This document shows positions 1-6,575 of a DNA stretch of 8,356 bases, piece after piece. The stretch lies in NCBI GenBank assembly GCA_015068055.1, contig SVLG01000073.1:1-8356 (forward strand), written 5' to 3'. Every line of letters starts with the position of its first letter. The first letter of the stretch is position 1. The notes under the pieces are model-generated. The model was not told the origin of the DNA and did no database searches. It saw only the letters and a list, made by a program, of their open reading frames with translations. This DNA comes from Oscillospiraceae bacterium (lineage in GTDB: Bacteria > Bacillota_A > Clostridia > Oscillospirales > Oscillospiraceae). The position numbers and the translations under genes were made by a program.

Positions 1-123
1 GCTCTCATCGTGGCCATCCTGCGTGCCAAGCCCGCCGCCGCCAAGGGCCAGTATATCCGCAGCTGCGTGACCGCCTCCACCATGGGCCCCGGCGTTAAGA
101 TCAACGCCCAGAAGCAGCTCTGA
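1..123 (+). CDS. rplA: 50S ribosomal protein L1, C-terminal end (partial)
   Basis: These are the last 40 codons of the large-subunit ribosomal protein L1, which binds 23S rRNA at the L1 stalk and in many bacteria represses its own operon by binding a similar site on its mRNA. The reading frame enters the window at base 1 and ends at TGA 121-123. The visible end contains the conserved C-terminal L1 pattern KGQYIRS, then STMGPGVKI, followed by a short basic tail ending KQL. The 5' part lies outside the window. In Firmicutes rplA normally follows rplK, and rplJ-rplL often follow. Here a terminator starts 17 bases after the stop and the next gene is convergent, so rplJ-rplL are not directly downstream. 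Identification is by recognition of the conserved tail and is secure despite the short fragment. Confidence 0.93.
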   Translation, partial: ALIVAILRAKPAAAKGQYIRSCVTASTMGPGVKINAQKQL

Positions 124-140
124 TATCTTTCCATATGGAT

Positions 141-174
141 AAAAAAAGCTGACCGTTACCGGTCAGCTTTTTTT
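141..174. terminator. Bidirectional intrinsic terminator between rplA and the yhaN-like gene
   Basis: This is a perfect inverted repeat with two 15-bp arms (141-155 and 160-174) and a 4-base loop (156-159). The core stem is AGCTGACCG / CGGTCAGCT, flanked by seven A on one side and seven T on the other, so each strand ends in a GC-rich hairpin followed by a U7 tract. It can terminate rplA on the plus strand and the five-gene minus-strand operon. In the minus-strand RNA the loop reads GUAA, which fits the stable GNRA tetraloop class. The TAA stop of the yhaN-like gene (158-156) lies inside this loop, and its last five sense codons are encoded in the stem and tract. Confidence 0.95.
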
Positions 175-1862
175 ACGCATTCAAGAGTCTTACGCTCACG
201 CTTCTGGCAGGTAAAGAGGATGATCTGCCGTTTTTTACTTATTTCCGACAGAAGTTCCATGGCCAGCCGCAGTCGTTCATCATCGAAGGAAACAAAGACA
301 TCATCCAGCACCAACGGGCATTTTCCCTCCGGATCCAGCAGCTCAAGAAGCGCCAGACGCAGCGAAAGATAGAGCTGTTCCAGAGTGCCCCGGGAAAGCT
401 GGGTACTTTCATGAGGCACATTGTCCCCTTTTCGCTGTACAAGGGCCGTAAGGCTCTGCTGCAGCAGCACTTCGTTGTAGCGTCCATGGGTCAGCCGCGC
501 AAAGATATCCGCGGTACGTCTGGCCAGCATAGGCGAAAAACGGCTCTGCAATTCCTCATAGGCTCCCCGCAGCTCTTCCAAGGCAATATCAAGGGCCGCA
601 TATCGTTCCTCTTCCCTGGCAAGCTCATCTTCCAGAGAACGAAGCTTCGTCTCCATCACAAGTCTGTCGCCCCGGCTTCTTAGTTCTCCACGCTTGGCTG
701 CGCAAGCCTCGCGGGCAAGGCGAAACACAGTCTCAGCCTCCCGGAGAGTTGACTGCTCCACAGGATCGGGGCGCAGCAGTTCCTCTTCCATCTGGTGCAG
801 CTCAGCCGCCGCGAATTCAGCCTCGCGGCGCTGTCTGGCTGCAAGAGCCTGCATCCTGCGCCGAGTCTCCATGCTCTCCTCGTAACGCCGAAGAGCCTGA
901 CGCTGCTGCCGCAGCCGCATCACATCCCAGATACTGCCAAAAATGCCTGCAGCCAGCGGAAGGATGCCCCAAATCTGCCTGAACACCAAAGCCACAGCAG
1001 ACAGGAAAATGATCGCCGCCCACAAGGGCCAGAGGCCACGCATCTGTGCAGGAGCCAGTGGTTCAGCGCCGCAGCGCCGCTCCGTCGCAAGAGCAGCATC
1101 CTCCAGCGTGGTGAGTCTGGCGCGGCTCTCGTGCAGGACTTGGCGACGCTCCTCAAGGGTCCGTTCATTGAGTTGAAAAAGGGATTTCCATCCCTCCCCG
1201 GCCTTCTCCGCGGCTGTGTCCAGCGCAGAAAGCTCCGCTTCCAGCGCATCCATACAGCTCAGCTCCCCACGAAGGGATGTAATCTCCGCTTCCAACACCG
1301 GAATATGGCCCCGCCCGCGGCTCCTTCGGCTGCGCTGCCAGGCAAGCAGGCACTGCTCTGCCTCGGCAAAGCTGCTTCCCTCCTCCCCTGTCGTAAGCAG
1401 AGCAGAGAGGCGCTTTTCCAGTTCCGGACTGTTGTCCACCGGGATGGCCCCCTGACGTACAAAGGCGCTGCGCTCAAAAACGCTTTCACTAAAACCTGTC
1501 AGTTGTTGTCCTGCATCTGTCGGCCCAAGACCTCTGACCGGCTCGCCGCTGCCGGTATAAAGGGCGGCAAAATCCCGCATGTGCCCATGCTGGCTGCGGC
1601 GATAGAGGGTAATATCCTTTTCTCCTTGGGTAAGCTGCAGTTGTCCCTCCACGGTCGAGCCGTCCCAGGGCATATAACGCTGCTTGTCGCTCAAGCCGCT
1701 GCGCCGGGTTGTATCAAGCCCGTAGAGCATGGAACGAAGAAAGGCAGACCATGTGCTTTTGCCGCTCTCGTTGGGGGCCTCAATGATATTGAGGCCCGGC
1801 TCCAGCAGCAGTTCCGCGTTTTTGAGACAGCCGAAATTGGCCCGCATTTTACGGATGATCAC
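156..1862 (-). CDS. YhaN-type Rad50/SbcC-like ABC ATPase with a central membrane hairpin
   Basis: A 568-residue ATPase of the SMC/Rad50/SbcC superfamily, closest in layout to B. subtilis YhaN, and the predicted motor partner of the nuclease encoded just upstream. The N-terminal half-domain opens with a strand-rich segment and Walker A at 29-37 (APNESGKST), with a Q-loop-like FVRQG near 134-138. Charged coiled-coil segments at about 145-265 and 316-445 flank two hydrophobic stretches at about 277-294 and 297-314, which look like a transmembrane hairpin. The C-terminal half-domain has a signature region LSRGTLEQ (489-496), Walker B CPLVLDD (515-521) and a D-loop VSFDD. It is much shorter than YhaN (over 900 residues) and has no CxxC zinc hook. 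Two departures are the Ala at the usual first Gly of Walker A and TCQ near 551-553, where related proteins often have TCH. The start is GTG 1862-1860, overlapping the upstream stop as GTGA behind a G-rich ribosome site. Assignment to the yhaN family is confident; the activity is inferred. Confidence 0.85.
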   Translation of the reverse strand: MIIRKMRANFGCLKNAELLLEPGLNIIEAPNESGKSTWSAFLRSMLYGLDTTRRSGLSDKQRYMPWDGSTVEGQLQLTQGEKDITLYRRSQHGHMRDFAALYTGSGEPVRGLGPTDAGQQLTGFSESVFERSAFVRQGAIPVDNSPELEKRLSALLTTGEEGSSFAEAEQCLLAWQRSRRSRGRGHIPVLEAEITSLRGELSCMDALEAELSALDTAAEKAGEGWKSLFQLNERTLEERRQVLHESRARLTTLEDAALATERRCGAEPLAPAQMRGLWPLWAAIIFLSAVALVFRQIWGILPLAAGIFGSIWDVMRLRQQRQALRRYEESMETRRRMQALAARQRREAEFAAAELHQMEEELLRPDPVEQSTLREAETVFRLAREACAAKRGELRSRGDRLVMETKLRSLEDELAREEERYAALDIALEELRGAYEELQSRFSPMLARRTADIFARLTHGRYNEVLLQQSLTALVQRKGDNVPHESTQLSRGTLEQLYLSLRLALLELLDPEGKCPLVLDDVFVSFDDERLRLAMELLSEISKKRQIILFTCQKRERKTLECVKKADR

Positions 1863-2947
1863 GGCTCCTCCCCCCCTTCCAGAGCGGCGATTCCGCAGCG
1901 CAGCGCCGTCAGCAGCCGCTGACGTTCTGCGTCATCTTCGGTGCCCTCCAAACGGCTGCGCATACGCCTCAGGAAGAGCCCCGTAAGACTGTTTTCGTCT
2001 GTCCCTTCCCAAAGTTCACGGCATGGTCTGGTCTCGTCACGAAGCTGCAAGGCAAAGAACCGACTCTCCAATTCCGCGCGAAGTGCCGCAAGATTCACGC
2101 CACCATTATTTTCTCCGCAGAGTATGATACGATAAATATCCCGCTCCGTATTCTCCGGAAGGGCCGCTGTCACCGAGGCAAGGGCATCTTCTCCCGCCTC
2201 CACACGGAGTATCTCGTAGCGCCGCCCACCCAGAGGCACAAAGCGCAGCTTGCAGCGTCCGCGTGCCACATCGGCAAGGATGACACCCTTCTCCCCGGTT
2301 TCGTCAAAGCCGCGGCCTTCCGGGCATCCGGGCCAGGCATAACAGGTATCGCCCGCCCGCCGGAGGCCGCTGAAACGATGGAGATGGCCCATGGCCACAT
2401 AGTCCATACCGCTTAACGCCAGCTCTTCCTCTGTACAGGGGGCATAGGGGGAAACTGGCGTCGCAAGCTCGCCGTGAAAGCAGAGCACATCCAGCAAATC
2501 CGGTTCCTTCGTCGGCGAAAATCCCTCCAACAGCGGCGGACAGACACGGTCGGTATAAGCCGCACCCCAAACGCGGACGCCAAGATCCTCCAGAATGACA
2601 CTCCGGAGACGGCTTTCCGTAAAAATATGTACGTTCTCCGGCAGCTGAAGCCGCGCATACGGGGAACGCAGGGAGTAATAATCGTGGTTGCCCGGCGCTA
2701 TGAACACCGGGATTCCCAGCTTGCCGAGGACAGTCATCAACATGGCCCCGGTCTCTGTGTAAATATCACCACTGTCCAAAAGGTCACCGGAGAGCAGCAT
2801 CAGCTGCGCCCCGTTCTCCTCCGCCAGCTCTGCAAGGCGATTGAGCAAGCCGCGCTGCTCCCTACGGCGCAGCGCGGCTTGCTGACTGCTCAGCCCTTCA
2901 AAGGGCGAGTCCATATGAAGATCAGCCGCATGCAGGATACGGATCAT
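1859..2947 (-). CDS. YhaO-type Mre11/SbcD-like DNA repair exonuclease
   Basis: A 362-residue metallophosphoesterase of the Mre11/SbcD/YhaO family, expected to cut DNA with a two-metal (Mn2+) centre in complex with the ATPase encoded next. The calcineurin-like core fills about residues 1-225, with the metal-binding motifs in order: DLH (D9, H11), GDLLD (D55), GNHD (N87, H88), FHGE (H158) and GHLH (H188, H190). All the expected ligands are present. The remaining ~135 residues form the C-terminal capping and ATPase-binding region. The ATG start at 2947-2945 overlaps the upstream TGA (ATGA); a GGAGG lies 13 bases upstream, a long spacing that suggests reliance on translational coupling. The protein begins directly with the first beta strand (MIRILHAADLH), which supports this start. 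A G7 run (1870-1876) lies six codons before the stop. Family is clear; YhaO rather than true SbcD is preferred from the partner type and length. Confidence 0.88.
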   Translation of the reverse strand: MIRILHAADLHMDSPFEGLSSQQAALRRREQRGLLNRLAELAEENGAQLMLLSGDLLDSGDIYTETGAMLMTVLGKLGIPVFIAPGNHDYYSLRSPYARLQLPENVHIFTESRLRSVILEDLGVRVWGAAYTDRVCPPLLEGFSPTKEPDLLDVLCFHGELATPVSPYAPCTEEELALSGMDYVAMGHLHRFSGLRRAGDTCYAWPGCPEGRGFDETGEKGVILADVARGRCKLRFVPLGGRRYEILRVEAGEDALASVTAALPENTERDIYRIILCGENNGGVNLAALRAELESRFFALQLRDETRPCRELWEGTDENSLTGLFLRRMRSRLEGTEDDAERQRLLTALRCGIAALEGGEEP

Positions 2948-3717
2948 CGGATACGAAGGGCCTCCACCCCAACGCAGGCACCGCTCTCACTGTCCACAGT
3001 AAAAATGGCGCACTCCATTTTCCCGGCACCCTTGGCCTGCTCATACCGACGGGGAGGATCCCCCAGAAATTTGCGGATAGACTGCTCCGGAGCGATGCCC
3101 AGCACGCTTCTGGCAGGCCCCGTCATGCCAAGGTCGCTGATATAGCCGGTGCCCCGCTCCAGCACCTCGGCATCCGAGGTCTGGACATGGGTATGGGTAC
3201 CCCAGACGGCGCTGACACGGCCATCCAAAAAATACCCCATGGCCCGTTTCTCACTGGTGGCTTCGGCATGGAAATCCACCAGAACGATGCGTGTCTGGTT
3301 TTCAGCCAGCATATTATCCACCACCACAAAGGGGTTGTCGGTGTTGGTATCCAGAGTAAATTTCCCCATCAGACTGATGACCCGAATGGGGCCAAAAGGC
3401 GTGGCAACCGTAATATCACCATTGCCCGGACACTGAGGGGCACAGTTGGCCGGACGCAGCACCTGAGGATGCTGGTTGAGATAGGGCTGTAACTCCCACC
3501 GGGTCCAGGTATGGTTGCCCAGTGTCACCACGTCGGCGCCGGCGGCCAGAATGGCGTCGGCCTGATCCGGGGTAATGCCCACCACATTGGCGTTTTCTCC
3601 GTTTACCACGGTAAAATCAATATGCCGTTCACGCTTGATCGTCCTTAGATGCTCACGCAGGAAGGAGAGGCCGCACTGCCCCACCACATCGCCTACGGCC
3701 AGAATGTTCACGTTCAT
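2944..3717 (-). CDS. ymdB: YmdB-family metallophosphoesterase (cyclic nucleotide phosphodiesterase)
   Basis: A 257-residue protein of the YmdB/DR1281 family. B. subtilis YmdB (264 residues) hydrolyses 2',3'- and 3',5'-cyclic nucleotides and influences biofilm formation and mRNA levels. The motifs run the full length: GDVVG (D10), NGENA (E41, N42), GNHTW (N68, H69), RPAN, DFHAEATSEK (H150), GTHTHVQT (H175, H177) and DLGMTGP, so the metal centre looks complete. No signal peptide or membrane segment is seen, so it should be cytoplasmic. The ATG start overlaps the preceding TGA (ATGA, 3717-3714), and an AAGGGAGA ribosome site (3724-3731) lies about 6-7 bases upstream. In Bacilli ymdB usually sits beside the RNase Y gene; here it sits between a membrane protein and a nuclease/ATPase pair, overlapping both by 4 bp. 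Family assignment is firm; the natural substrate here is not known. Confidence 0.93.
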   Translation of the reverse strand: MNVNILAVGDVVGQCGLSFLREHLRTIKRERHIDFTVVNGENANVVGITPDQADAILAAGADVVTLGNHTWTRWELQPYLNQHPQVLRPANCAPQCPGNGDITVATPFGPIRVISLMGKFTLDTNTDNPFVVVDNMLAENQTRIVLVDFHAEATSEKRAMGYFLDGRVSAVWGTHTHVQTSDAEVLERGTGYISDLGMTGPARSVLGIAPEQSIRKFLGDPPRRYEQAKGAGKMECAIFTVDSESGACVGVEALRIR

Positions 3718-4877
3718 GCTTGATCTCCCTTTTTCTCTGCACGCTTGAAAAGATGGATGAGCCCCCGATCGTTAAGATCGGCAAGGATGGCTGCCGTAAT
3801 AGGCAGGGCAAACAGTCCGATACCACCAAAAACCTGCGTACCAACATACATACAGCTCAGGGTAACAACCGGTCGGAGACCTACGTGCTTACCCACGATT
3901 TTGGGTTCAATGATCTGCCGGGCAATTACCACCGTGAGATAGAGGATAAAAAGGCCGATACCCTGCCAGGTTGAACCACTGATAAGCGTGATAATGGCCC
4001 AGGGCAGCAGGATCATGCCGGAACCCACAATGGGGAAAGCGTCGAAGGTGGCCACCAGCATACCAAGAAGCATGGGATTGGCCATGCCGATGATAATAAG
4101 GCCTATGGTGATCTCCGTGGCAGTGATCACAAAAATAAGGAAATAGGACTTCAGGAACTGCCAGATGATGTCGACAAAGGTGTTCTTGACATCGGTAGCA
4201 ACCTGCAGAGGACGGGCGGGCAGATTGCGCCGGATAAACCCCTTAATGCCATCAAAGTCCACAGCAATAAAGACCGTGGCAATCAGGGTAATGATGAAAT
4301 TCAAAAGCAGAGAGGGCAGCTTGCCCGCCAGAGTAGAAAACCAACTGAGAGCGGTGGTGGAGAAATTGGCAACCATGCTGCCCAGACTGGAAATGATATT
4401 GGGGATAGCATCCTGCACCATCGCAAGAATTTCCACATCATAGCGGGCTGCAAAAGTTTCCAGCTTCACGAAGGCCTCATTCAGCCAGGGAAGGAATGTG
4501 TCCGTGTAGAACACAGGCATCGCTGTGATGATTCCGGTCACAAGCTCCACAAGGCGCACGCCAAGCAATGTCAGCAAACCGCCGATAACCAGAAAGAGTA
4601 ACAGCACACTGATAATACCCGCCACAGAAGGGTTCAGCGGCAACTTTCGCTTCACCGGTACCTTCACCCCACCCGGTCCCTTCTTCCAGCGGATATCGCT
4701 GCTGAGATACTTGGAAATGGGTCTGGATATGCAGGCAAATACCGCTGCCAGAAAGAGGGGCATGACCATGTTGATGAAGTACTTCATAATGAAGAACACC
4801 AGAGCCAGAATGACTGCCCAGTAGGCGATATTGACCAGAAAATCCCTGCGACGTTCTATTTTATTGTTATTATCCAA
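3714..4877 (-). CDS. AI-2E/YtvI family polytopic membrane transporter
   Basis: A 387-residue integral membrane protein of the AI-2E exporter family (formerly UPF0118), which includes TqsA, PerM and the sporulation protein YtvI. Visible hydrophobic segments lie at about 15-30, 34-50, 86-115, 188-206, 240-264, 266-300, 304-320 and 335-366, with a soluble loop between (about 120-185). Family hallmarks are the DAFPIVGSG turn (279-287) followed by a membrane helix, and EPKIVGKHVGLRP (324-336). The start is TTG 4877-4875, supported by an AAAGGGGG ribosome site 7 bases upstream and by a hydrophilic leader MDNNNK. The stop overlaps the ymdB start by 4 bp. Substrates of this family vary (autoinducer-2 and Na+/H+ exchange have been reported for some members) and cannot be read from sequence. 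The DAFPIVGSG-PWA region resembles YtvI, but I do not assign that name. Confidence 0.9.
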   Translation of the reverse strand: MDNNNKIERRRDFLVNIAYWAVILALVFFIMKYFINMVMPLFLAAVFACISRPISKYLSSDIRWKKGPGGVKVPVKRKLPLNPSVAGIISVLLLFLVIGGLLTLLGVRLVELVTGIITAMPVFYTDTFLPWLNEAFVKLETFAARYDVEILAMVQDAIPNIISSLGSMVANFSTTALSWFSTLAGKLPSLLLNFIITLIATVFIAVDFDGIKGFIRRNLPARPLQVATDVKNTFVDIIWQFLKSYFLIFVITATEITIGLIIIGMANPMLLGMLVATFDAFPIVGSGMILLPWAIITLISGSTWQGIGLFILYLTVVIARQIIEPKIVGKHVGLRPVVTLSCMYVGTQVFGGIGLFALPITAAILADLNDRGLIHLFKRAEKKGDQA

Positions 4878-4884
4878 GACGGAT

Positions 4885-4892
4885 CCCCCTTT
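4885..4892 (-). promoter_or_regulatory. Ribosome binding site that decides the TTG start of the AI-2E family gene
   Basis: On the minus strand the sequence AAAGGGGG precedes the TTG at 4877-4875 with 7 bases between. No ATG or GTG start lies nearby, so this site makes TTG the best start. It sits in the 39-bp gap after the lipoprotein gene and so allows independent translation initiation for the downstream set of genes. Confidence 0.65.
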
Positions 4893-4897
4893 CGGTT

Positions 4898-4913
4898 GTT
4901 CTCTCCCGAGAAC
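4898..4913 (-). other. Short hairpin in the gap between the lipoprotein and AI-2E family genes
   Basis: A perfect 6-bp inverted repeat, GTTCTC and GAGAAC, closes a 4-base loop that reads GGGA in the minus-strand RNA (a GNRA-type tetraloop). It lies 3 bases after the lipoprotein stop codon. No U tract follows, so it is not a standard terminator. It could stabilise the 3' end of the lipoprotein message or mark a processing point. The stem is short and chance cannot be excluded. A GATCCGT heptamer occurs on both sides of it. Confidence 0.35.
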
Positions 4914-4916
4914 GGA

Positions 4917-6566
4917 TCACTCAATGAGATAGATACAGGCCCCGGGGAAAAGCTCGCCCCGGGCACTCAGATATACTTCATGGACACCTACAGGCACCAC
5001 GGAAGGCCGGCATTTCTGGGCAAGACCCGTGGCATAACCCTTTTCAGCCACATAGCTCAAAAAGGCCGTCAGCGTTTCCTCTGTGCAGTCACTCTCCCTG
5101 TCGAGCGCCCTGAGGTGTGTCAAAAGCACGCTGTCTCTAAGGAAGCCCACACAGGTGCTGCCCACAGCCCGGTCAGTCCAGATGCTGTGCCAGATCTCGG
5201 CCACGGAGCTTTCGGCCTCCACCGAGAGAATGGCCATATCCCACTCCGATTCTTTCTGCAGCGTGGCCTCAAAGGTCTCTGCGTCCACGGCCACGATGTT
5301 GATGGTGATGCTCATGGGGTGGAGCATGGTCTGGATGGCCGAGGCCAGCTGTTCGCCGCTGGTGCCGGCGGTAACCAGAAGGGTAATGGCCTCATTCACA
5401 TAGGCCGCCTGCCGGAGAAAAGTACGAACCTCGTTGACACCCCGGGCCTCGGTCATATGGTTGCCGGCACTGCGCCAGGCTTCGGCGTTGTCCGGATAGT
5501 CCGGATTGCCCACAGAAAAGGCTGCGCGGCCGCCGCCCTCACCAAAGCACCCGGCCAGTTGATCGTTGTCGATGGCGTAGAACACACCGAGACGGAGGTT
5601 CTGCTCCTTCATAAGACTGGCCCAGCTTACGTTGGGAATAAGAATATCGTTGGTGGTGTGCCACCCCTCCGCCAGGCGGAAGGTATCGGTGTACACGCCC
5701 TCGCCCCGGAAGTCCGCCGTATCGGCATAATCCAGACAGTCGGCCATATCCGCCTTGCCGGTTTCCAGTGCAATAACCCGCTCGGCCGCACCCTCGATGA
5801 AAAGGTAGCGAATGGTGCTGACATTGGCCGCAGCACGCGCGCTGCGCGTGTCCCCTGCCCAGTAATCGCACTCCGCAAGAAGCATTTCTTCGCCGGGGGT
5901 ATAGCTCTCCAGCTTATAGGGGCCTGTTCCCACCGCTTCACTCACAAAACCGTCCGAAGACTCAAAGGCCTTCTGTGTATACAGATACACCGACGTGAGA
6001 CAGCGCCGAAGATCGCCGGGAGCGCTCAGTTCACGGGCAAAGCGCAGTTCCAGCGTGGTATCGTCCACGGCCGCCGCATCCTGCCAGTCAGTCCACGCCT
6101 CCATCTCCGCCTGCCGCTGGTAGCAGAAAGCCGCATCGGCTGCCGTAAACGCATTGCCTGCATGGTCCCTGATCCCTGCGTGGAGATAAATTGTATAAAC
6201 GCCGGTATTGGCCGCGTGGTCATAGCCGCCGAATTCACCTCTGGCCGTATCTGCCAGTCCGCCCAACAGTTCCCCGCCAAGACTCTCGGTGTAGAACAGG
6301 GGTTCATAGACCTCCAGAAGGCAGGTCTTATCGAGACTGTGGATGCTGATGGGATCCAACTCCGCAGGCTCCTCCGCGATAACGCGGATCTCGGCAGGCT
6401 TCTGCGCCACAGGCTCCGCTTCTTCCACGGTGCCTTCCGGCTCTGCCTCCGTCATCGGTACCCCGGTGGCCTGCGGCGCCGCTTCGACAACCGGCTCCTC
6501 ACTGCCGCCACAGGCGGCAAAAAGGCACAGGACACCAATCAATAAAATCGTGATCGCTTTTTTCAA
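4917..6566 (-). CDS. Extracellular solute-binding lipoprotein, family 5 (peptide/nickel type)
   Basis: A 549-residue surface lipoprotein of the OppA/DppA-like class (SBP family 5), expected to bind a peptide or other solute outside the membrane. The N-terminus is a lipoprotein signal: MKK, a hydrophobic core and lipobox LFAAC with the acylated Cys at 19. An acidic, Ala/Pro-rich linker (about 22-58) follows, then the ligand-binding body. The family landmark VGTGPYKL is at 212-219, and the early strand DPISIHSLDKT near 71-81 fits the usual opening of the domain. Length is typical. The start is TTG 6566-6564, supported by AAAGGAG 9 bases upstream and by the signal peptide beginning exactly there. 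No permease or ATPase gene is beside it, so it is an orphan binding protein here; it may serve a transporter elsewhere or act as a sensor. It shows more divergence than most family members. Ligand unknown. Confidence 0.85.
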   Translation of the reverse strand: MKKAITILLIGVLCLFAACGGSEEPVVEAAPQATGVPMTEAEPEGTVEEAEPVAQKPAEIRVIAEEPAELDPISIHSLDKTCLLEVYEPLFYTESLGGELLGGLADTARGEFGGYDHAANTGVYTIYLHAGIRDHAGNAFTAADAAFCYQRQAEMEAWTDWQDAAAVDDTTLELRFARELSAPGDLRRCLTSVYLYTQKAFESSDGFVSEAVGTGPYKLESYTPGEEMLLAECDYWAGDTRSARAAANVSTIRYLFIEGAAERVIALETGKADMADCLDYADTADFRGEGVYTDTFRLAEGWHTTNDILIPNVSWASLMKEQNLRLGVFYAIDNDQLAGCFGEGGGRAAFSVGNPDYPDNAEAWRSAGNHMTEARGVNEVRTFLRQAAYVNEAITLLVTAGTSGEQLASAIQTMLHPMSITINIVAVDAETFEATLQKESEWDMAILSVEAESSVAEIWHSIWTDRAVGSTCVGFLRDSVLLTHLRALDRESDCTEETLTAFLSYVAEKGYATGLAQKCRPSVVPVGVHEVYLSARGELFPGACIYLIE

Positions 6567-6575
6567 AAGTCCGAT

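Noticed and set aside
795..1922. A 375-codon open frame on the plus strand, opposite the yhaN-like gene.
   Set aside because: Also in codon register with the real gene, with low-complexity composition and no family match. The minus-strand product has Walker A, signature and Walker B motifs.
1859..2947. Naming the pair sbcD-sbcC.
   Set aside because: The ATPase is far shorter than SbcC, lacks a zinc hook and has a central hydrophobic hairpin, and the signature region LSRGTLEQ fits YhaN-type proteins better.
156..2947. A two-gene anti-phage defence module (nuclease plus SMC-like ATPase).
   Set aside because: The pair is in a housekeeping setting between rplA and tex, its composition matches its neighbours, and no integrase, repeat or other defence gene is present. 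A defence role cannot be excluded but nothing in the window supports it.
2474..3145. A 223-codon plus-strand open frame across the nuclease/ymdB junction.
   Set aside because: It crosses two well-supported minus-strand genes, shows no motif, and is best explained as a shadow of GC-biased codon use.
4896..6545. A 549-codon open frame on the plus strand, opposite the lipoprotein gene.
   Set aside because: It lies in exact codon register with the minus-strand gene, so it stays open only because that gene avoids TTA, CTA and TCA codons. It has no ribosome site or recognisable domain, and the minus-strand protein has a lipobox and family motifs.
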